Notes: a model not told the origin generated them from the sequence alone. Counted from the first letter of the stretch, positions 24,520 through 33,312 are shown. The stretch: 55,403 nt of DNA from RGIG3013 sp045538935 (GCA_045538935.1 JAZQEI010000012.1:1-55403); one strand, 5' to 3'. Numbers and translations are program-made.

Positions 24520-24548
24520 TTGACAGTAAATTTTTTTCAATATATAAT
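24520..24548 (+). promoter_or_regulatory. Promoter of the GH5-like gene
   Basis: TTGACA, 17 bases, TATAAT: a near-consensus promoter placed 220 bases before the coding start, leaving a long leader. Confidence 0.85.
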
Positions 24549-24554
24549 GTACTC

Positions 24555-24770
24555 AAACTTAATAGTTCGGGACGGCGCGGGGCGCGGTCCCTGGGAAAAT
24601 GCTCCGAGAAAAGTCTTGGGAGCATTTTTTAGTATATGGGACTTTACGAGTATTTTAACAAAGCAGAGGCGAAGTTTTACTATTTCAAAATCGAATATGA
24701 GCTTAACGGTTTTGCTTTAAGCTCCGAGAAAAGTCTCTGGGGCATTTTTTAGTATTAAAGAAAAGAGGCG
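24555..24770 (+). promoter_or_regulatory. Structured leader with two near-identical terminator hairpins
   Basis: A GC-rich hairpin (GGGAC/GTCCC from 24569) is followed by terminator 1 at 24598-24630 and terminator 2 at 24721-24750. Both share GCTCCGAGAAAAGTCT and end in GGGAGC or GGGGC plus CATTTTTTAGTAT. Before terminator 2, GAGCTTAA (24699-24706) pairs perfectly with TTAAGCTC (24717-24724), which takes up the left arm of terminator 2 and could act as an antiterminator. I do not recognise a known riboswitch. There is no coding frame here. Confidence 0.6.
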
Positions 24771-24775
24771 TTTTT

Positions 24776-26686
24776 ATGAACAACAAATTTATTGTAGGCT
24801 ACAACTATTGGTCTAGCCAAGACGGAATTTACATGTGGAAAAACTTTAAAAGAGATTGCATAGAAAAAGATATGCAAATGCTTAAAGACCATAAGGTTAA
24901 CTGCATTCGTATTTTTCCGCTTTGGCCTGATTTTCAGCCCATAAAAATGTTTTATAACTATCTTAACTCACCGTATGAGATTCGCTATACAAACGATAAA
25001 GCATTAGATGGCTCACCCGAGGGTATAGCCGGTGTAGATAAAACCGCAGTAGATAATATGCAGTTTTTACTCGATACCGCACACAAAAATGGTATAAAGG
25101 TAATAATGGGTTTACTTACCGGTTGGATGAGTGGCCGTTTGTTTGTTCCCGAACTTTTAGAGGGCAAAAACTTAATGACCGACCCATTAGCATTAAAGTG
25201 GGAAATTCGCTATGTTCGTTATTTGGTAGAGCGTTTTTGCACCCACCCCGCAATTTACGCTTGGGGTCTTGGTAACGAGTGCAACTGTATAGCCTCTTGC
25301 CCTGCCGAGCAGACATACGTTTGGGTACATCTTATTACCTCTACAATTCGTCAGTTCGACAAGGTAGGTCACATAGTAATGAACGACCTAGCGCTAGACG
25401 CACCCTATGCTAACGGCTGGTCTATGCCCGAAGAGGCCGAGATTTTAGATGTTTTGGTAACCCACCCTTACAATGTTTTCCAGCCCGACTGCTTGTATGA
25501 TAAAACAATGTCGTTCCGTTCTTTAATGCATATGTCTATGGAAACCTGGCTTAACCAGACAATAAGCGGCAAGCCCTCGTTTATAGAAGAGGTTGGTACA
25601 ATTGGTCCTATGATGGGTGGAGGAGATACACAGGCTCGCTTTATGAATATAGGTTTATATGAGTCGCTTTCTCGCGGATTTTTGGGATTCATGCCTTGGT
25701 GTGTGTTTGACCAGTACAAGTTAGATTATCCGCCGTATGACTGGAGCCACCTAGAGCGTGAGCTTGGCGCATTCTCGCCCGAGCGTGAGCCAAAACTTCA
25801 TGGCTTGGTACTAAAGAATTTTGCCGAAATGTTAGAAAAATATAATCTTGAGGTTTTAGAGGCACCAAAGTGTGAGGCGGTAGCAATTCTCAGCCATGGC
25901 CAAAACACCTGGCGCACGGCATATGGCGCTTATGCACTTGCACGCCAGATAGACTTTAACCTACAGTTTACTTTATCTGAGCAAGACCTGCCCGAAGCAA
26001 AGCTTTATATGTTACCGTCTATTAACGGCAACCAGTATGTAACCTACCAGTACTTTAAAAATGTACTTCAAAAGGTACAAGAGGGTGCAACACTTTATAT
26101 GTCGCTCGATGCCAAAAACTTTATGACCGATTTTGAAAATCTTACCGGCCTTTTTGTTGAGGCAAGCTTAGACCGTCCAAGAACCGCTAAGTTTAACTTT
26201 ATGGGTGAAGATATTACCCTACATAATAACTGGACCTATATAACCAAGGCGACCTCTGGCAAGGTTTTGGCGGCTGAAGAAGATGGCAACATTGTTTTAA
26301 TTGAAAAAGAATACGGCAAGGGTAAAATAATTACTTGCACAATGCCGCTTGAAAGCTATTTGGGCGGCAAAGCAGACGTATTAAGCGCTGATGACGCTGA
26401 TATGTACAATGTAATTTACAAGTACATAACCGACGGCTTATTAACCGACCGCAAGGTAGATAAAACCGAGAGATATTTACTTAAGTCCGAGCATGTTTTA
26501 AAAGACGGCAGATTTATGCTTATACTCTCTAACCCTAATGACTGGACTTTAACTGATACTCTTACACTAAAAGACGGTTTAAAGGTGGCCGATACTACTA
26601 ATGCAGAATGCATTAAGGGAGAAGAAAATGGTAAACTTAAAATTGAATTAAAATCTGGCGACGCCGCAATTATATTCTTAAAATAA
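24776..26686 (+). CDS. GH5/GH42-like glycoside hydrolase (clan GH-A), cytosolic
   Basis: 636 residues. The N-terminal TIM barrel begins FIVGYNYWSSQDGIYMW. The acid/base is Glu168 in YAWGLGNECN and the probable nucleophile Glu272 in SFIEEVGTIG. A second domain (about 370-560) resembles the flavodoxin-like trimerisation domain of GH42-type beta-galactosidases, and a small beta domain ends the protein. Activity on a beta-linked mannoside, glucoside or galactoside is likely. No signal peptide is present. The long leader with two terminators suggests attenuation control, and a bidirectional terminator follows. Confidence 0.83.
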   Translation: MNNKFIVGYNYWSSQDGIYMWKNFKRDCIEKDMQMLKDHKVNCIRIFPLWPDFQPIKMFYNYLNSPYEIRYTNDKALDGSPEGIAGVDKTAVDNMQFLLDTAHKNGIKVIMGLLTGWMSGRLFVPELLEGKNLMTDPLALKWEIRYVRYLVERFCTHPAIYAWGLGNECNCIASCPAEQTYVWVHLITSTIRQFDKVGHIVMNDLALDAPYANGWSMPEEAEILDVLVTHPYNVFQPDCLYDKTMSFRSLMHMSMETWLNQTISGKPSFIEEVGTIGPMMGGGDTQARFMNIGLYESLSRGFLGFMPWCVFDQYKLDYPPYDWSHLERELGAFSPEREPKLHGLVLKNFAEMLEKYNLEVLEAPKCEAVAILSHGQNTWRTAYGAYALARQIDFNLQFTLSEQDLPEAKLYMLPSINGNQYVTYQYFKNVLQKVQEGATLYMSLDAKNFMTDFENLTGLFVEASLDRPRTAKFNFMGEDITLHNNWTYITKATSGKVLAAEEDGNIVLIEKEYGKGKIITCTMPLESYLGGKADVLSADDADMYNVIYKYITDGLLTDRKVDKTERYLLKSEHVLKDGRFMLILSNPNDWTLTDTLTLKDGLKVADTTNAECIKGEENGKLKIELKSGDAAIIFLK

Positions 26687-26696
26687 TAAAAAACAC

Positions 26697-26725
26697 AAAA
26701 GCCGACTCGTAATGAGTCGGCTTTT
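26697..26725. terminator. Bidirectional terminator between the GH5-like and HAD genes
   Basis: AAAAGCCGACTC and its complement form a perfect 12-bp stem with a five-base loop, between converging genes. Confidence 0.87.
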
Positions 26726-26730
26726 GTTAC

Positions 26731-27420
26731 TTAATAAACAAGCTTTCTAATATCGTCGTAACTTCTGGCTACGTAGTTTGGAACAATGTTGTTCATACTG
26801 TCGGGTTTAGAAAAGGGGTTAAATAGGCAAGTATCAATACCTGCGTTTATACCGCCTAAAATATCAGACGTCAGTGAGTCGCCAATAATAAGAACTTTGT
26901 GCTTATCGATTTCGTTAATCTGGCTTAATACTGCATCAAAATACTCTTTTTTAGGCTTTTGTGTGCCCATTTGTTCAGATATAAAGAGCTTTAAAAAGTA
27001 GTTTTCTATACCAGACTCTTTAAGGCGTCTTCTTTGAATATGCTCGGCGCCGTTGGTTACAAGATACAAATCAAAATCTTGCTTTAATTCGGTTAACAGT
27101 TTTTCGGCTCCGTCAAAAACAATATGCTCAAGGCTTAGTCTGTTTTCATACGCCGCGGCCACTAGGCTTGGCGTAAGGTCGAACTTCTGATTTTCTACAA
27201 AGCGTTCAAACCTAAGACGCAATACGTCGGGCTTGGAAATTTCGCCTCTTTCAAACTGCTTCCAGCAGTTTTCGTTTATGCTACTATAGATTTTTATTTG
27301 TTCGTCAGAAATTTTAATGTTAAACTCTAAAAGCGCCTTTTTTAGTGCCGCGTGCTCTGCGGCAGTAAAATCCATTATGGTATTGTCGTTATCAAAAAGC
27401 AGGGTTGTATATTTTCTCAT
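26731..27420 (-). CDS. HAD hydrolase, YjjG-like nucleotidase/phosphatase
   Basis: 229 residues with the HAD motifs in order: FDNDNTIMDF (nucleophile Asp, DxDxT form), LVTNGAEHIQRRRL (Thr), PKKEYFDAV (Lys) and IGDSLTSDILGG (acidic pair). The TIMDF start and cap helices are typical of the YjjG group, which removes phosphate from non-canonical pyrimidine nucleotides. Other small phosphosubstrates remain possible. It overlaps galU by 4 bases at the end of a leftward four-gene operon. Confidence 0.85.
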   Translation of the reverse strand: MRKYTTLLFDNDNTIMDFTAAEHAALKKALLEFNIKISDEQIKIYSSINENCWKQFERGEISKPDVLRLRFERFVENQKFDLTPSLVAAAYENRLSLEHIVFDGAEKLLTELKQDFDLYLVTNGAEHIQRRRLKESGIENYFLKLFISEQMGTQKPKKEYFDAVLSQINEIDKHKVLIIGDSLTSDILGGINAGIDTCLFNPFSKPDSMNNIVPNYVARSYDDIRKLVY

Positions 27421-28283
27421 AGTTTTTTTGCAATCTCTTTTAAATATTCTTTAAAATCGGCACCAATTTCCTTGTGGTTTAGGGCTACCTCAACCGATGC
27501 TTTCATCATACCCAGTTTATTGCCCATATCGTAACGTGTACCCGAAAACTCAACACCTACCATACCGTCTTTAAGGGTTTTGGTGCGCATAGCGTCGGTA
27601 AGCTGTAACTCGCCACCGGCACCAAGAGGGGTGTTTTCTAAAATTTCAAAAATATCGCTTGTTAAAACACAACGGCCCAGTATGGCAAAGTTAGATAAAA
27701 TCTCACTTTCCTTTGGCTTTTCTATCATATCCAAAACATTATAAGTGGTGTCGTTAATTTTATCTACTGCAAGTGAACAATATTTTAAAACTAATTCTTT
27801 AGGTACCTCTTTTATACCAACAACACATTTAGAGTGCTCATTATAAGCGTCCATAAGCTCTTTAATTGCGGGGGTTTCGCCCACAATAACATCGTCACCG
27901 TATAATACGGCAAATGGCTCGTTGCCTACAAATTCTTTAGCTCGTAGCACTGCATCACCTAAACCCTTAGTTTCCTTTTGGCGAATATAATAAATATTTG
28001 CCATGTTTGGAATTTCTAAAAGCTCATCTAAAATTTCGTCCTTGCCGGTTTTTGCAAGGTTGGCCTCTAACTCAATAGAATGGTCAAAATAGTCCTCTAT
28101 AACGCCTTTACCACGGTTAGTAATAATTAAAATATCGGTAATGCCGGCCTTTACCGCTTCTTCTACAATGTAGTGAATAGCGGGTTTGTCTACAATGTTT
28201 AACATTTCTTTCGGTACCGATTTTGATGCGGGTAGCACTCTTGTACCCAACCCTGCTGCGGGAATAATTGCCTTTTTAATCAT
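27417..28283 (-). CDS. galU: UTP-glucose-1-phosphate uridylyltransferase
   Basis: 288 residues. The nucleotidyltransferase signature AAGLGTRVLPASKSVPKEML lies at residues 9-28. VLYGDDVIVGE binds metal, and LTDAMRTK near the C-terminus is typical of bacterial GalU. It makes UDP-glucose from UTP and glucose-1-phosphate for cell-wall, capsule or galactose metabolism. It lies in an operon after the RING-like membrane protein and before a HAD phosphatase, with a 4-base overlap to the latter. Confidence 0.96.
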   Translation of the reverse strand: MIKKAIIPAAGLGTRVLPASKSVPKEMLNIVDKPAIHYIVEEAVKAGITDILIITNRGKGVIEDYFDHSIELEANLAKTGKDEILDELLEIPNMANIYYIRQKETKGLGDAVLRAKEFVGNEPFAVLYGDDVIVGETPAIKELMDAYNEHSKCVVGIKEVPKELVLKYCSLAVDKINDTTYNVLDMIEKPKESEILSNFAILGRCVLTSDIFEILENTPLGAGGELQLTDAMRTKTLKDGMVGVEFSGTRYDMGNKLGMMKASVEVALNHKEIGADFKEYLKEIAKKL

Positions 28284-28301
28284 GAAAATCCCTCTCTTTT
28301 T

Positions 28302-29171
28302 TTAAAAAATAAACGAGCCAATTAATACAGGAGCGTATTCTAAAACCAGCATACAACCCAGTGCTGCCCATAAATTAACTCCACCCACACGTCTGAGTTC
28401 TAATGCCGAGTTTTCAAAATTTTCTTGATTTGCAAGTTTTTCTAATTTACTGAATACATGAGAATAATAAAATTTATCTCCAAAAAGTCCACAAAGAATT
28501 CTTATAGCGGCATCTAGTAGTGTGCCGAGTGTTGCGCAAAGATATATGGGCACGCTAGAAATATCTATTGATAACATCATATTGTAAACAAGGTTGTAAG
28601 GGTCATTGCCGGAATTTGCATATATATCGTTCATCTCGTATGAAAGCGGTAGCGCAAAAACCACCGATGCAATACTCAAAACAAGTGCAAAAAAGCCCAT
28701 TTTGTATTGCTTTCTTAAAAATAGCCACGGGGCAGGGAACAAAAATGCCAACCAGTTCCACGAAACCCTACCGCCTTTAGAAAATTTTAAGAAATTTTTT
28801 ATATATCTAATGGGATTTATAAAAATAAAACTCATTAATTTTCTAATGCTAACCCCGTTTATAGTGTCGTCAAGGTTAATTTCGGGGTCAATTTTTGGCA
28901 TGTTAATGTTTATTTTTGCAAAAGGTATTTCGTTTTGCTCTGCGTTTTGCTCAAAATTTGTGTTTTGCTCTTGATGTTCTTGTTTTGTTTCTTGAGCTTT
29001 AGGCGGTGTGTATTGCTCAGCGGTGCCGTGTTTGTCTTTTAAAGCGCAAGCGCCAACTTTTAAATAGCATTCTCTGTGGTGAGGCGCGCCGCATTCCGGA
29101 CAATATACTACATCATCTTCTTCGAAAAGATATGCACTGCAAAATGCACATTTTTTATCAGCGTTGTTCAT
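28302..29171 (-). CDS. Zinc RING-like plus DUF2628-like membrane protein
   Basis: 289 residues. The N-terminus has two Cys pairs and a Cys/His cluster (CAFCSAY, YCPECGAPHHRECY), matching the prokaryotic RING-finger family that binds zinc. A Gln/Glu-rich linker (about 60-90) leads to a membrane part with WNWLAFLFPAPWLFLRKQYK, typical of DUF2628, and about four hydrophobic segments. The function is unknown; such proteins may present a small cytosolic zinc module at the membrane. It overlaps the NUDIX gene by 14 bases. Confidence 0.8.
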   Translation of the reverse strand: MNNADKKCAFCSAYLFEEDDVVYCPECGAPHHRECYLKVGACALKDKHGTAEQYTPPKAQETKQEHQEQNTNFEQNAEQNEIPFAKININMPKIDPEINLDDTINGVSIRKLMSFIFINPIRYIKNFLKFSKGGRVSWNWLAFLFPAPWLFLRKQYKMGFFALVLSIASVVFALPLSYEMNDIYANSGNDPYNLVYNMMLSIDISSVPIYLCATLGTLLDAAIRILCGLFGDKFYYSHVFSKLEKLANQENFENSALELRRVGGVNLWAALGCMLVLEYAPVLIGSFIF

Positions 29172-29703
29172 AAGAATAGTCTTCTTTCATAAATCTGTCT
29201 GCGGCTTTGAAAACCACATCAAAATATTCGTTACCGTAATTGTGGTATTGCTTTTTTCCTATCATGTTGATTAGCTCTTTTTTGCTAACCCACTTTACTG
29301 CCGAAACCTCTTCGGTCTGAAGTTTTAGACTTCCTACCGTAACCTTAGCCTTAATAAACCAAATGTCAACAAAAGAGTTTTTGCGTTTTATTCGTGCCAT
29401 ATGGCGCAAGGTTTCTTTGTTAGAGGTAATAGAAAGCTCCTCGTAAAGTTCTCTGGCGGCGGCGGTGTAAGAATCTTCACCGGCAATGGCAGCGCCACCC
29501 GTAGCGGCCCACTCACCCGGCATTAGTTTTTTTGTGTTAGAACGACGCTGAATAAGATAATTGCCGTCGTTCGATAATATCCATATGTGCACAACCAAAT
29601 GATACTCACCGCTTCGCAGTATAGAACCGCCTCTAACAACGGTGCGACCGGTGAGCTTTCCGGTTGCGTCCATAACATCCCATTTCTCCATAGTTTTAAG
29701 CAT
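29158..29703 (-). CDS. NUDIX hydrolase
   Basis: 181 residues. The NUDIX box runs G-A-A-I-A-G-E with seven residues to RELYEEL, in the right register. The N-terminus (WDVMDATGKLTGRTVVRGG) resembles the isopentenyl-diphosphate-isomerase-like/YfcD group that often act on small diphosphates. It hydrolyses a nucleoside or other diphosphate linkage in the cytosol; the substrate is open. As first gene of the operon, it uses the ATG spaced from GAAGG. A further ATG four codons in lacks a ribosome site. Confidence 0.88.
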   Translation of the reverse strand: MLKTMEKWDVMDATGKLTGRTVVRGGSILRSGEYHLVVHIWILSNDGNYLIQRRSNTKKLMPGEWAATGGAAIAGEDSYTAAARELYEELSITSNKETLRHMARIKRKNSFVDIWFIKAKVTVGSLKLQTEEVSAVKWVSKKELINMIGKKQYHNYGNEYFDVVFKAADRFMKEDYSYEQR

Positions 29704-29735
29704 CTGCCTTCATAATTTGTTCCAATTCACATTAC

Positions 29736-29764
29736 AGTATACCAAAAACCTGCCGCATTTACAA
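29736..29764 (-). promoter_or_regulatory. Promoter of the NUDIX-RING-galU-HAD operon
   Basis: Minus strand TTGTAA, 17 bases, TATACT with a TGG extended -10; divergent from the SRP RNA promoter. Confidence 0.72.
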
Positions 29765-29784
29765 TAGTATTTTGAAATTTGGGG

Positions 29785-29813
29785 TTGTAAAAAGAAATAC
29801 TATATATTATAAT
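29785..29813 (+). promoter_or_regulatory. Promoter of SRP RNA (and probably dnaX)
   Basis: TTGTAA, 17 bases, TATAAT, putting the start of transcription near 29820, at the 5' end of the RNA. Confidence 0.75.
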
Positions 29814-29825
29814 ATATAACAACAA

Positions 29826-29961
29826 GTGCATCGGAATGTGCGAATGGGCGGGTCCTGTGCGATGGGATGCCGTGAACCATGTCAGGCGGGGAACCGAGCA
29901 GCATTAAGCGGTTTTTCCATGCGCCGCAGTAAATCGGCTCATTCGTGCATTCGGGTGCATT
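29826..29961 (+). ncRNA. ffs: Signal recognition particle RNA
   Basis: The conserved SRP core is present: GTGAACCATGTCAGG, then GGGGAACCGAGCAGCATTAAG, which form the symmetric and asymmetric internal loops around a GGAA-type tetraloop. The 5' and 3' ends pair over a long arm (GTGCATCGGAATGTGCGAATG with the region ending TTCGGGTGCAT). It binds Ffh to target nascent membrane proteins. The position directly before dnaX repeats the order known in Bacillus. End points are estimated from the outer helix. Confidence 0.93.
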
Positions 29962-29996
29962 TATATTTTTATACTATTTTGTTGGGTGGTGTAGTA

Positions 29997-31607
29997 ATGT
30001 ATCGTGCTTTGTACCGTAAATATCGTCCTCAGGTTTTTTCAGATGTAGTAGGTCAAGACCATATAACCGAAACCTTAAAAAATCAGTTATCAAGCGGTAA
30101 AATTTTTCATGCATATCTTTTTACGGGTACCAGAGGAACGGGTAAAACCACCTGTGCAAAAATTCTTGCTAAGGCGGTAAATTGTCTTAATTTAAAAGAC
30201 GGCAACCCGTGCGGTGAGTGTGCCGCGTGTAAGTCTATAGATAACGGCGAGGTAATGGATATTAACGAAATCGACGCCGCATCTAACAATAGTGTTGACG
30301 ATATTAGAGAATTAAGAGACCGCATTGCATTTGCCCCTGCCGATTTAAACAAAAGGGTTTATATTATAGACGAGGTACATATGCTAACTACCGCTGCCTT
30401 TAATGCCCTTTTAAAAACCTTAGAAGAGCCGCCCTCACACGTTGTATTTATACTTGCCACAACCGAGGTACACAAGCTTCCGGCAACTATTCTTTCTCGT
30501 TGCCAAAGGTTTGATTTTAAACGTATAAACACCCCGTCTATGTCTAGTCGCTTAACAACCGTTTGTGACGAGGAGGGCTTTACTATCACGCCCGATGCAT
30601 TACAGCTTATTTGCTCTATTGCTGACGGTGGTATGAGAGATGCGTTGTCTATACTAGATTTATGTTCGGCTAAAGATAAAAACATTACCGAAGAAGTTGT
30701 CTCGAGTGTTTGCTCAATGGCCGGTAAAGAACACCTTGTGGCTTTGAGTAAGTTTATAGAACAAAAATCTACTAAAGATGTTTTAGATCTTGTAGACAAG
30801 CTTTATTCCGACTCGGTAGATATGCAGCGTTTAACGTCTGATTTAATCTCGCACTACCGCAATTTGCTTATTATAAAAACCGTAAATTCCGATTCTTTGC
30901 CCATAGTATGCTCGGCAGAGCATTTGCAAACTTTAAAAGAGCTTGCAAAGAATATGGAACTTAATACAATAATGTGGTCACTTAGAATTTTGTGTGATGC
31001 ACTTGCCGCCATGAAAAATTCTAATGCCCGTTTAGAGTTAGAATTAGCGTTAGTTAGCCTTTGTACCCCGCAAAACAGCGGTGATTTAAAAGCACTTGAA
31101 ATACGTCTTGCGGCACTAGAACGCAAAATAGAAAGTGGTGCGATACCGCAAAGCACCGCACCTAAGGCAGAGGTTAAATTAGAGCCTAAAAAGGTAACAG
31201 AAACCGAGTCTGATGATATAAACCAGTTGCCACCTCTACCTAAAGAGGAAGAACTGCCGCCTCCACCCGAAATTGAGGTTAATTCCGTACAAGAGGGCGA
31301 GCAGATGTACGGCGAATGGTTTAGCGTTTTAAATATACTTAAAACCACTTGTCCATTAATGTATGGCGCATTGGTAGGCTCTAAGGCATATATAAAGGGT
31401 GATTTGCTTTTAATCGATGCTCCCAACCCCACATTCCGTAATCTTGTAAAGGGTGATAATGCAACCTACCGCGACAGTATTCGCAAAGCGGCAGAGCAGG
31501 TATCGGGCAAGGTGTTTAAACTTGGGCCCTATACAAAGGCACCTACTAAAGATGAAATGAAGGCGGATCCTTTAAAGGCGCTTGCCGAAAAACTTAACAA
31601 TTTATAA
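29997..31607 (+). CDS. dnaX: DNA polymerase III subunits gamma/tau
   Basis: 536 residues. MYRALYRKYRPQVFSDVVGQ is the classic N-terminus. GTRGTGKTT is Walker A, the Cys cluster of the zinc module runs through CGECAACKS, IIDEVHML is the DExx box, and LSRCQRF is sensor 1 with the arginine finger region. It loads the sliding clamp in the replicase. In-frame codons continue upstream to 29826, but those lie in the SRP RNA and lack a ribosome site; the ATG behind GGTGGTG is the start. ybaB and recR follow, the usual bacterial set. Confidence 0.96.
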   Translation: MYRALYRKYRPQVFSDVVGQDHITETLKNQLSSGKIFHAYLFTGTRGTGKTTCAKILAKAVNCLNLKDGNPCGECAACKSIDNGEVMDINEIDAASNNSVDDIRELRDRIAFAPADLNKRVYIIDEVHMLTTAAFNALLKTLEEPPSHVVFILATTEVHKLPATILSRCQRFDFKRINTPSMSSRLTTVCDEEGFTITPDALQLICSIADGGMRDALSILDLCSAKDKNITEEVVSSVCSMAGKEHLVALSKFIEQKSTKDVLDLVDKLYSDSVDMQRLTSDLISHYRNLLIIKTVNSDSLPIVCSAEHLQTLKELAKNMELNTIMWSLRILCDALAAMKNSNARLELELALVSLCTPQNSGDLKALEIRLAALERKIESGAIPQSTAPKAEVKLEPKKVTETESDDINQLPPLPKEEELPPPPEIEVNSVQEGEQMYGEWFSVLNILKTTCPLMYGALVGSKAYIKGDLLLIDAPNPTFRNLVKGDNATYRDSIRKAAEQVSGKVFKLGPYTKAPTKDEMKADPLKALAEKLNNL

Positions 31608-31624
31608 TATATAGGAGAATTATT

Positions 31625-31969
31625 ATGAAGGTACGACTTCCACAACAAAAAGGCGGATATAACGATATGATGAAAGCCGCTCAAAAAATGCAGGAAGATA
31701 TGCAAAATCTACAGGCTGATTTAGAACAGCGCGAATATACCGCAACCTCTGGCGGCGGTATGGTTGAGGCAACAGTTACGGGCAAGCATGAGATAAAATC
31801 ACTAAAAATCAACCCCGAAATCGTTGACCCTGAAGATGTAGAAATGCTTGAAGATATGGTAATTGCCGCCGTAAATGAGGCGAATGCTATTGCGGCTAAG
31901 ACTGCCGAAGATGAAATGGGCGCTATTACCAGTGGCTTAAATCTGCCCGGAATGCCAGGAATGTTTTAG
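31625..31969 (+). CDS. YbaB/EbfC nucleoid-associated protein
   Basis: 114 residues with the family pattern QKMQEDMQNLQADLEQREY, then TSGGGMVEATVTGKHEIKS, and a late DMVIAAVNEAN. The small dimeric protein binds DNA. The gene sits between dnaX and recR, 17 bases after dnaX with an AGGAG site, and two bases before recR. The terminal Met/Gly/Pro tail (LPGMPGMF) is usual for the family. Confidence 0.95.
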   Translation: MKVRLPQQKGGYNDMMKAAQKMQEDMQNLQADLEQREYTATSGGGMVEATVTGKHEIKSLKINPEIVDPEDVEMLEDMVIAAVNEANAIAAKTAEDEMGAITSGLNLPGMPGMF

Positions 31970-31971
31970 TT

Positions 31972-32571
31972 ATGGCATATAATTTAGTATCGCTTACCGA
32001 GCTTACCGAGCAGTTTGCAAGCTTGCCCGGAATAGGCAAAAAAACCGCTGCAAGACTGGCGTTTCACATGCTTACTGCCTCGCCCGAGAAAGCAAAGCGC
32101 TTTGCAAATAGTCTTATAAGCGCAAGAGAAAAAATTCATTTTTGCCCTGTGTGCCAAGCACTTACCGAGGCCGAGCTTTGCCCTGTTTGCTCAGATACAA
32201 AAAGGGATAAAAGCGTTATTTGTGTTGTAGAAGAGCCAATGGATGTTTTGGCTTTTGAACGTGCAAGGGAGTATAACGGACTGTATCATGTTTTGCACGG
32301 CACAATATCTCCGCTAGACGGTATTGGTCCCGACCAGCTAAAAATACGCGAACTTTTAAAAAGAGTAGCAGAGCCTTGCGTACAAGAGGTTATTATTGCA
32401 ACAAACCCGTCGGTAGAGGGTGAGGCCACCGCTGCATATTTAGCAAGAATGCTAAAAACTATGTCGGTTAAGGTTAGTCGTTTAGGCTTTGGCATACCAA
32501 TAGGCGGCGCGTTAGAGCATACCGATGAAATAACCTTGCAACGCGCCATAGACGGCAGACAAGAAATTTAA
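31972..32571 (+). CDS. recR: Recombination protein RecR
   Basis: 199 residues: helix-hairpin-helix LPGIGKKTAARLAFH near residue 18, a four-Cys zinc module CPVCQALTEAELCPVC near 57, and a Toprim domain starting VICVVEEPMDVLAFE. RecR with RecO and RecF loads RecA at gaps. It starts two bases after the ybaB stop, so translation is probably coupled. A bidirectional terminator follows. Confidence 0.97.
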   Translation: MAYNLVSLTELTEQFASLPGIGKKTAARLAFHMLTASPEKAKRFANSLISAREKIHFCPVCQALTEAELCPVCSDTKRDKSVICVVEEPMDVLAFERAREYNGLYHVLHGTISPLDGIGPDQLKIRELLKRVAEPCVQEVIIATNPSVEGEATAAYLARMLKTMSVKVSRLGFGIPIGGALEHTDEITLQRAIDGRQEI

Positions 32572-32582
32572 AAAGAAAAAAC

Positions 32583-32612
32583 AAAAAGAAGGTCGCAAGA
32601 CCTTCTTTTTTT
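32583..32612. terminator. Bidirectional terminator between recR and tcdA
   Basis: AAAAAGAAGGTC and its complement form a 12-bp stem with a GCAA loop and a T-run on both strands. Confidence 0.88.
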
Positions 32613-32616
32613 ATGC

Positions 32617-33312
32617 TTAAGTTTCTATAATATCTCTTATTACCTTACCCGCAATTATCAGTCCCGCGGTAGAGGGAACATAAGAAATACTTGCAGGGGG
32701 GAGCCTTGTGCCGTCGGTTTGGTTGTTTGCTTTCGGCTCTTCCTCAGAATATACCACACACAGCTTTTTTATACCGCGTTTTTTAAGTTCGTTTCGCATA
32801 ACTCTTGCCAAAGGACATACCTTGGTTGAATAAATATCGGCAATTTTAAATGCAGTATTATCTAGTTTGTTTCCCGTACCCATAGAACTTATTATGGGCA
32901 CACCCACCTTTTTAGCATTTACTATAAGCTCTATTTTTGCGGTTACTGTGTCTATGGCATCTATAATATAATCGTACTCTGCCAAATTTACGCTACTACT
33001 GTTTTCAGGCAGATAAAACATAACAAATGCATTAGCCTCAATGTTCGGATTAATTTCTTTTGCTCTTTCTGCTGCAACCTCGGCCTTGTTTTGACCTACC
33101 GTTTTACTTGTTGCAATAATTTGGCGATTTATGTTTGTTATATCTACCGTATCTTTATCAAAAATATCAATTCGGCCCACACCGCTTCGGGCAAGGGCTT
33201 CTAAAACATAACTGCCAACACCGCCAACGCCAAAAAGCGCTACCTTTGCGTTTTGCAGTTTATTTAAGGCATCATCGCCTATTAAGGCTTTTGTTCTGCT
33301 GAATTTTTCCAT
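32617..33312 (-). CDS. tcdA: tRNA threonylcarbamoyladenosine dehydratase-like (ThiF/MoeB family)
   Basis: 231 residues with the E1-like Rossmann motif LFGVGGVGSYVLEALARSG at residues 30-48. DKDTVDITNINRQ holds the ATP-contacting Asn/Arg pair, and KVCPLARVMRNELKKRG is typical of TcdA (YgdL). It cyclises t6A to ct6A in tRNA using ATP. The start overlaps the last 41 bases of the upstream symporter gene; the ATG with AAGGA agrees with the family N-terminus (FSRTKALIGDDAL). It is the last gene of a leftward operon. Confidence 0.93.
   Translation of the reverse strand: MEKFSRTKALIGDDALNKLQNAKVALFGVGGVGSYVLEALARSGVGRIDIFDKDTVDITNINRQIIATSKTVGQNKAEVAAERAKEINPNIEANAFVMFYLPENSSSVNLAEYDYIIDAIDTVTAKIELIVNAKKVGVPIISSMGTGNKLDNTAFKIADIYSTKVCPLARVMRNELKKRGIKKLCVVYSEEEPKANNQTDGTRLPPASISYVPSTAGLIIAGKVIRDIIET

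Noticed and set aside
24555..24770. T-box, ZTP or c-di-GMP riboswitch
   Set aside because: Their conserved cores were looked for by eye and are absent; only hairpins and terminators can be supported.
29826..29996. Extra N-terminal coding segment of dnaX
   Set aside because: The stretch carries the SRP RNA core and outer helix; a DnaX-typical ATG with a ribosome site lies at 29997.
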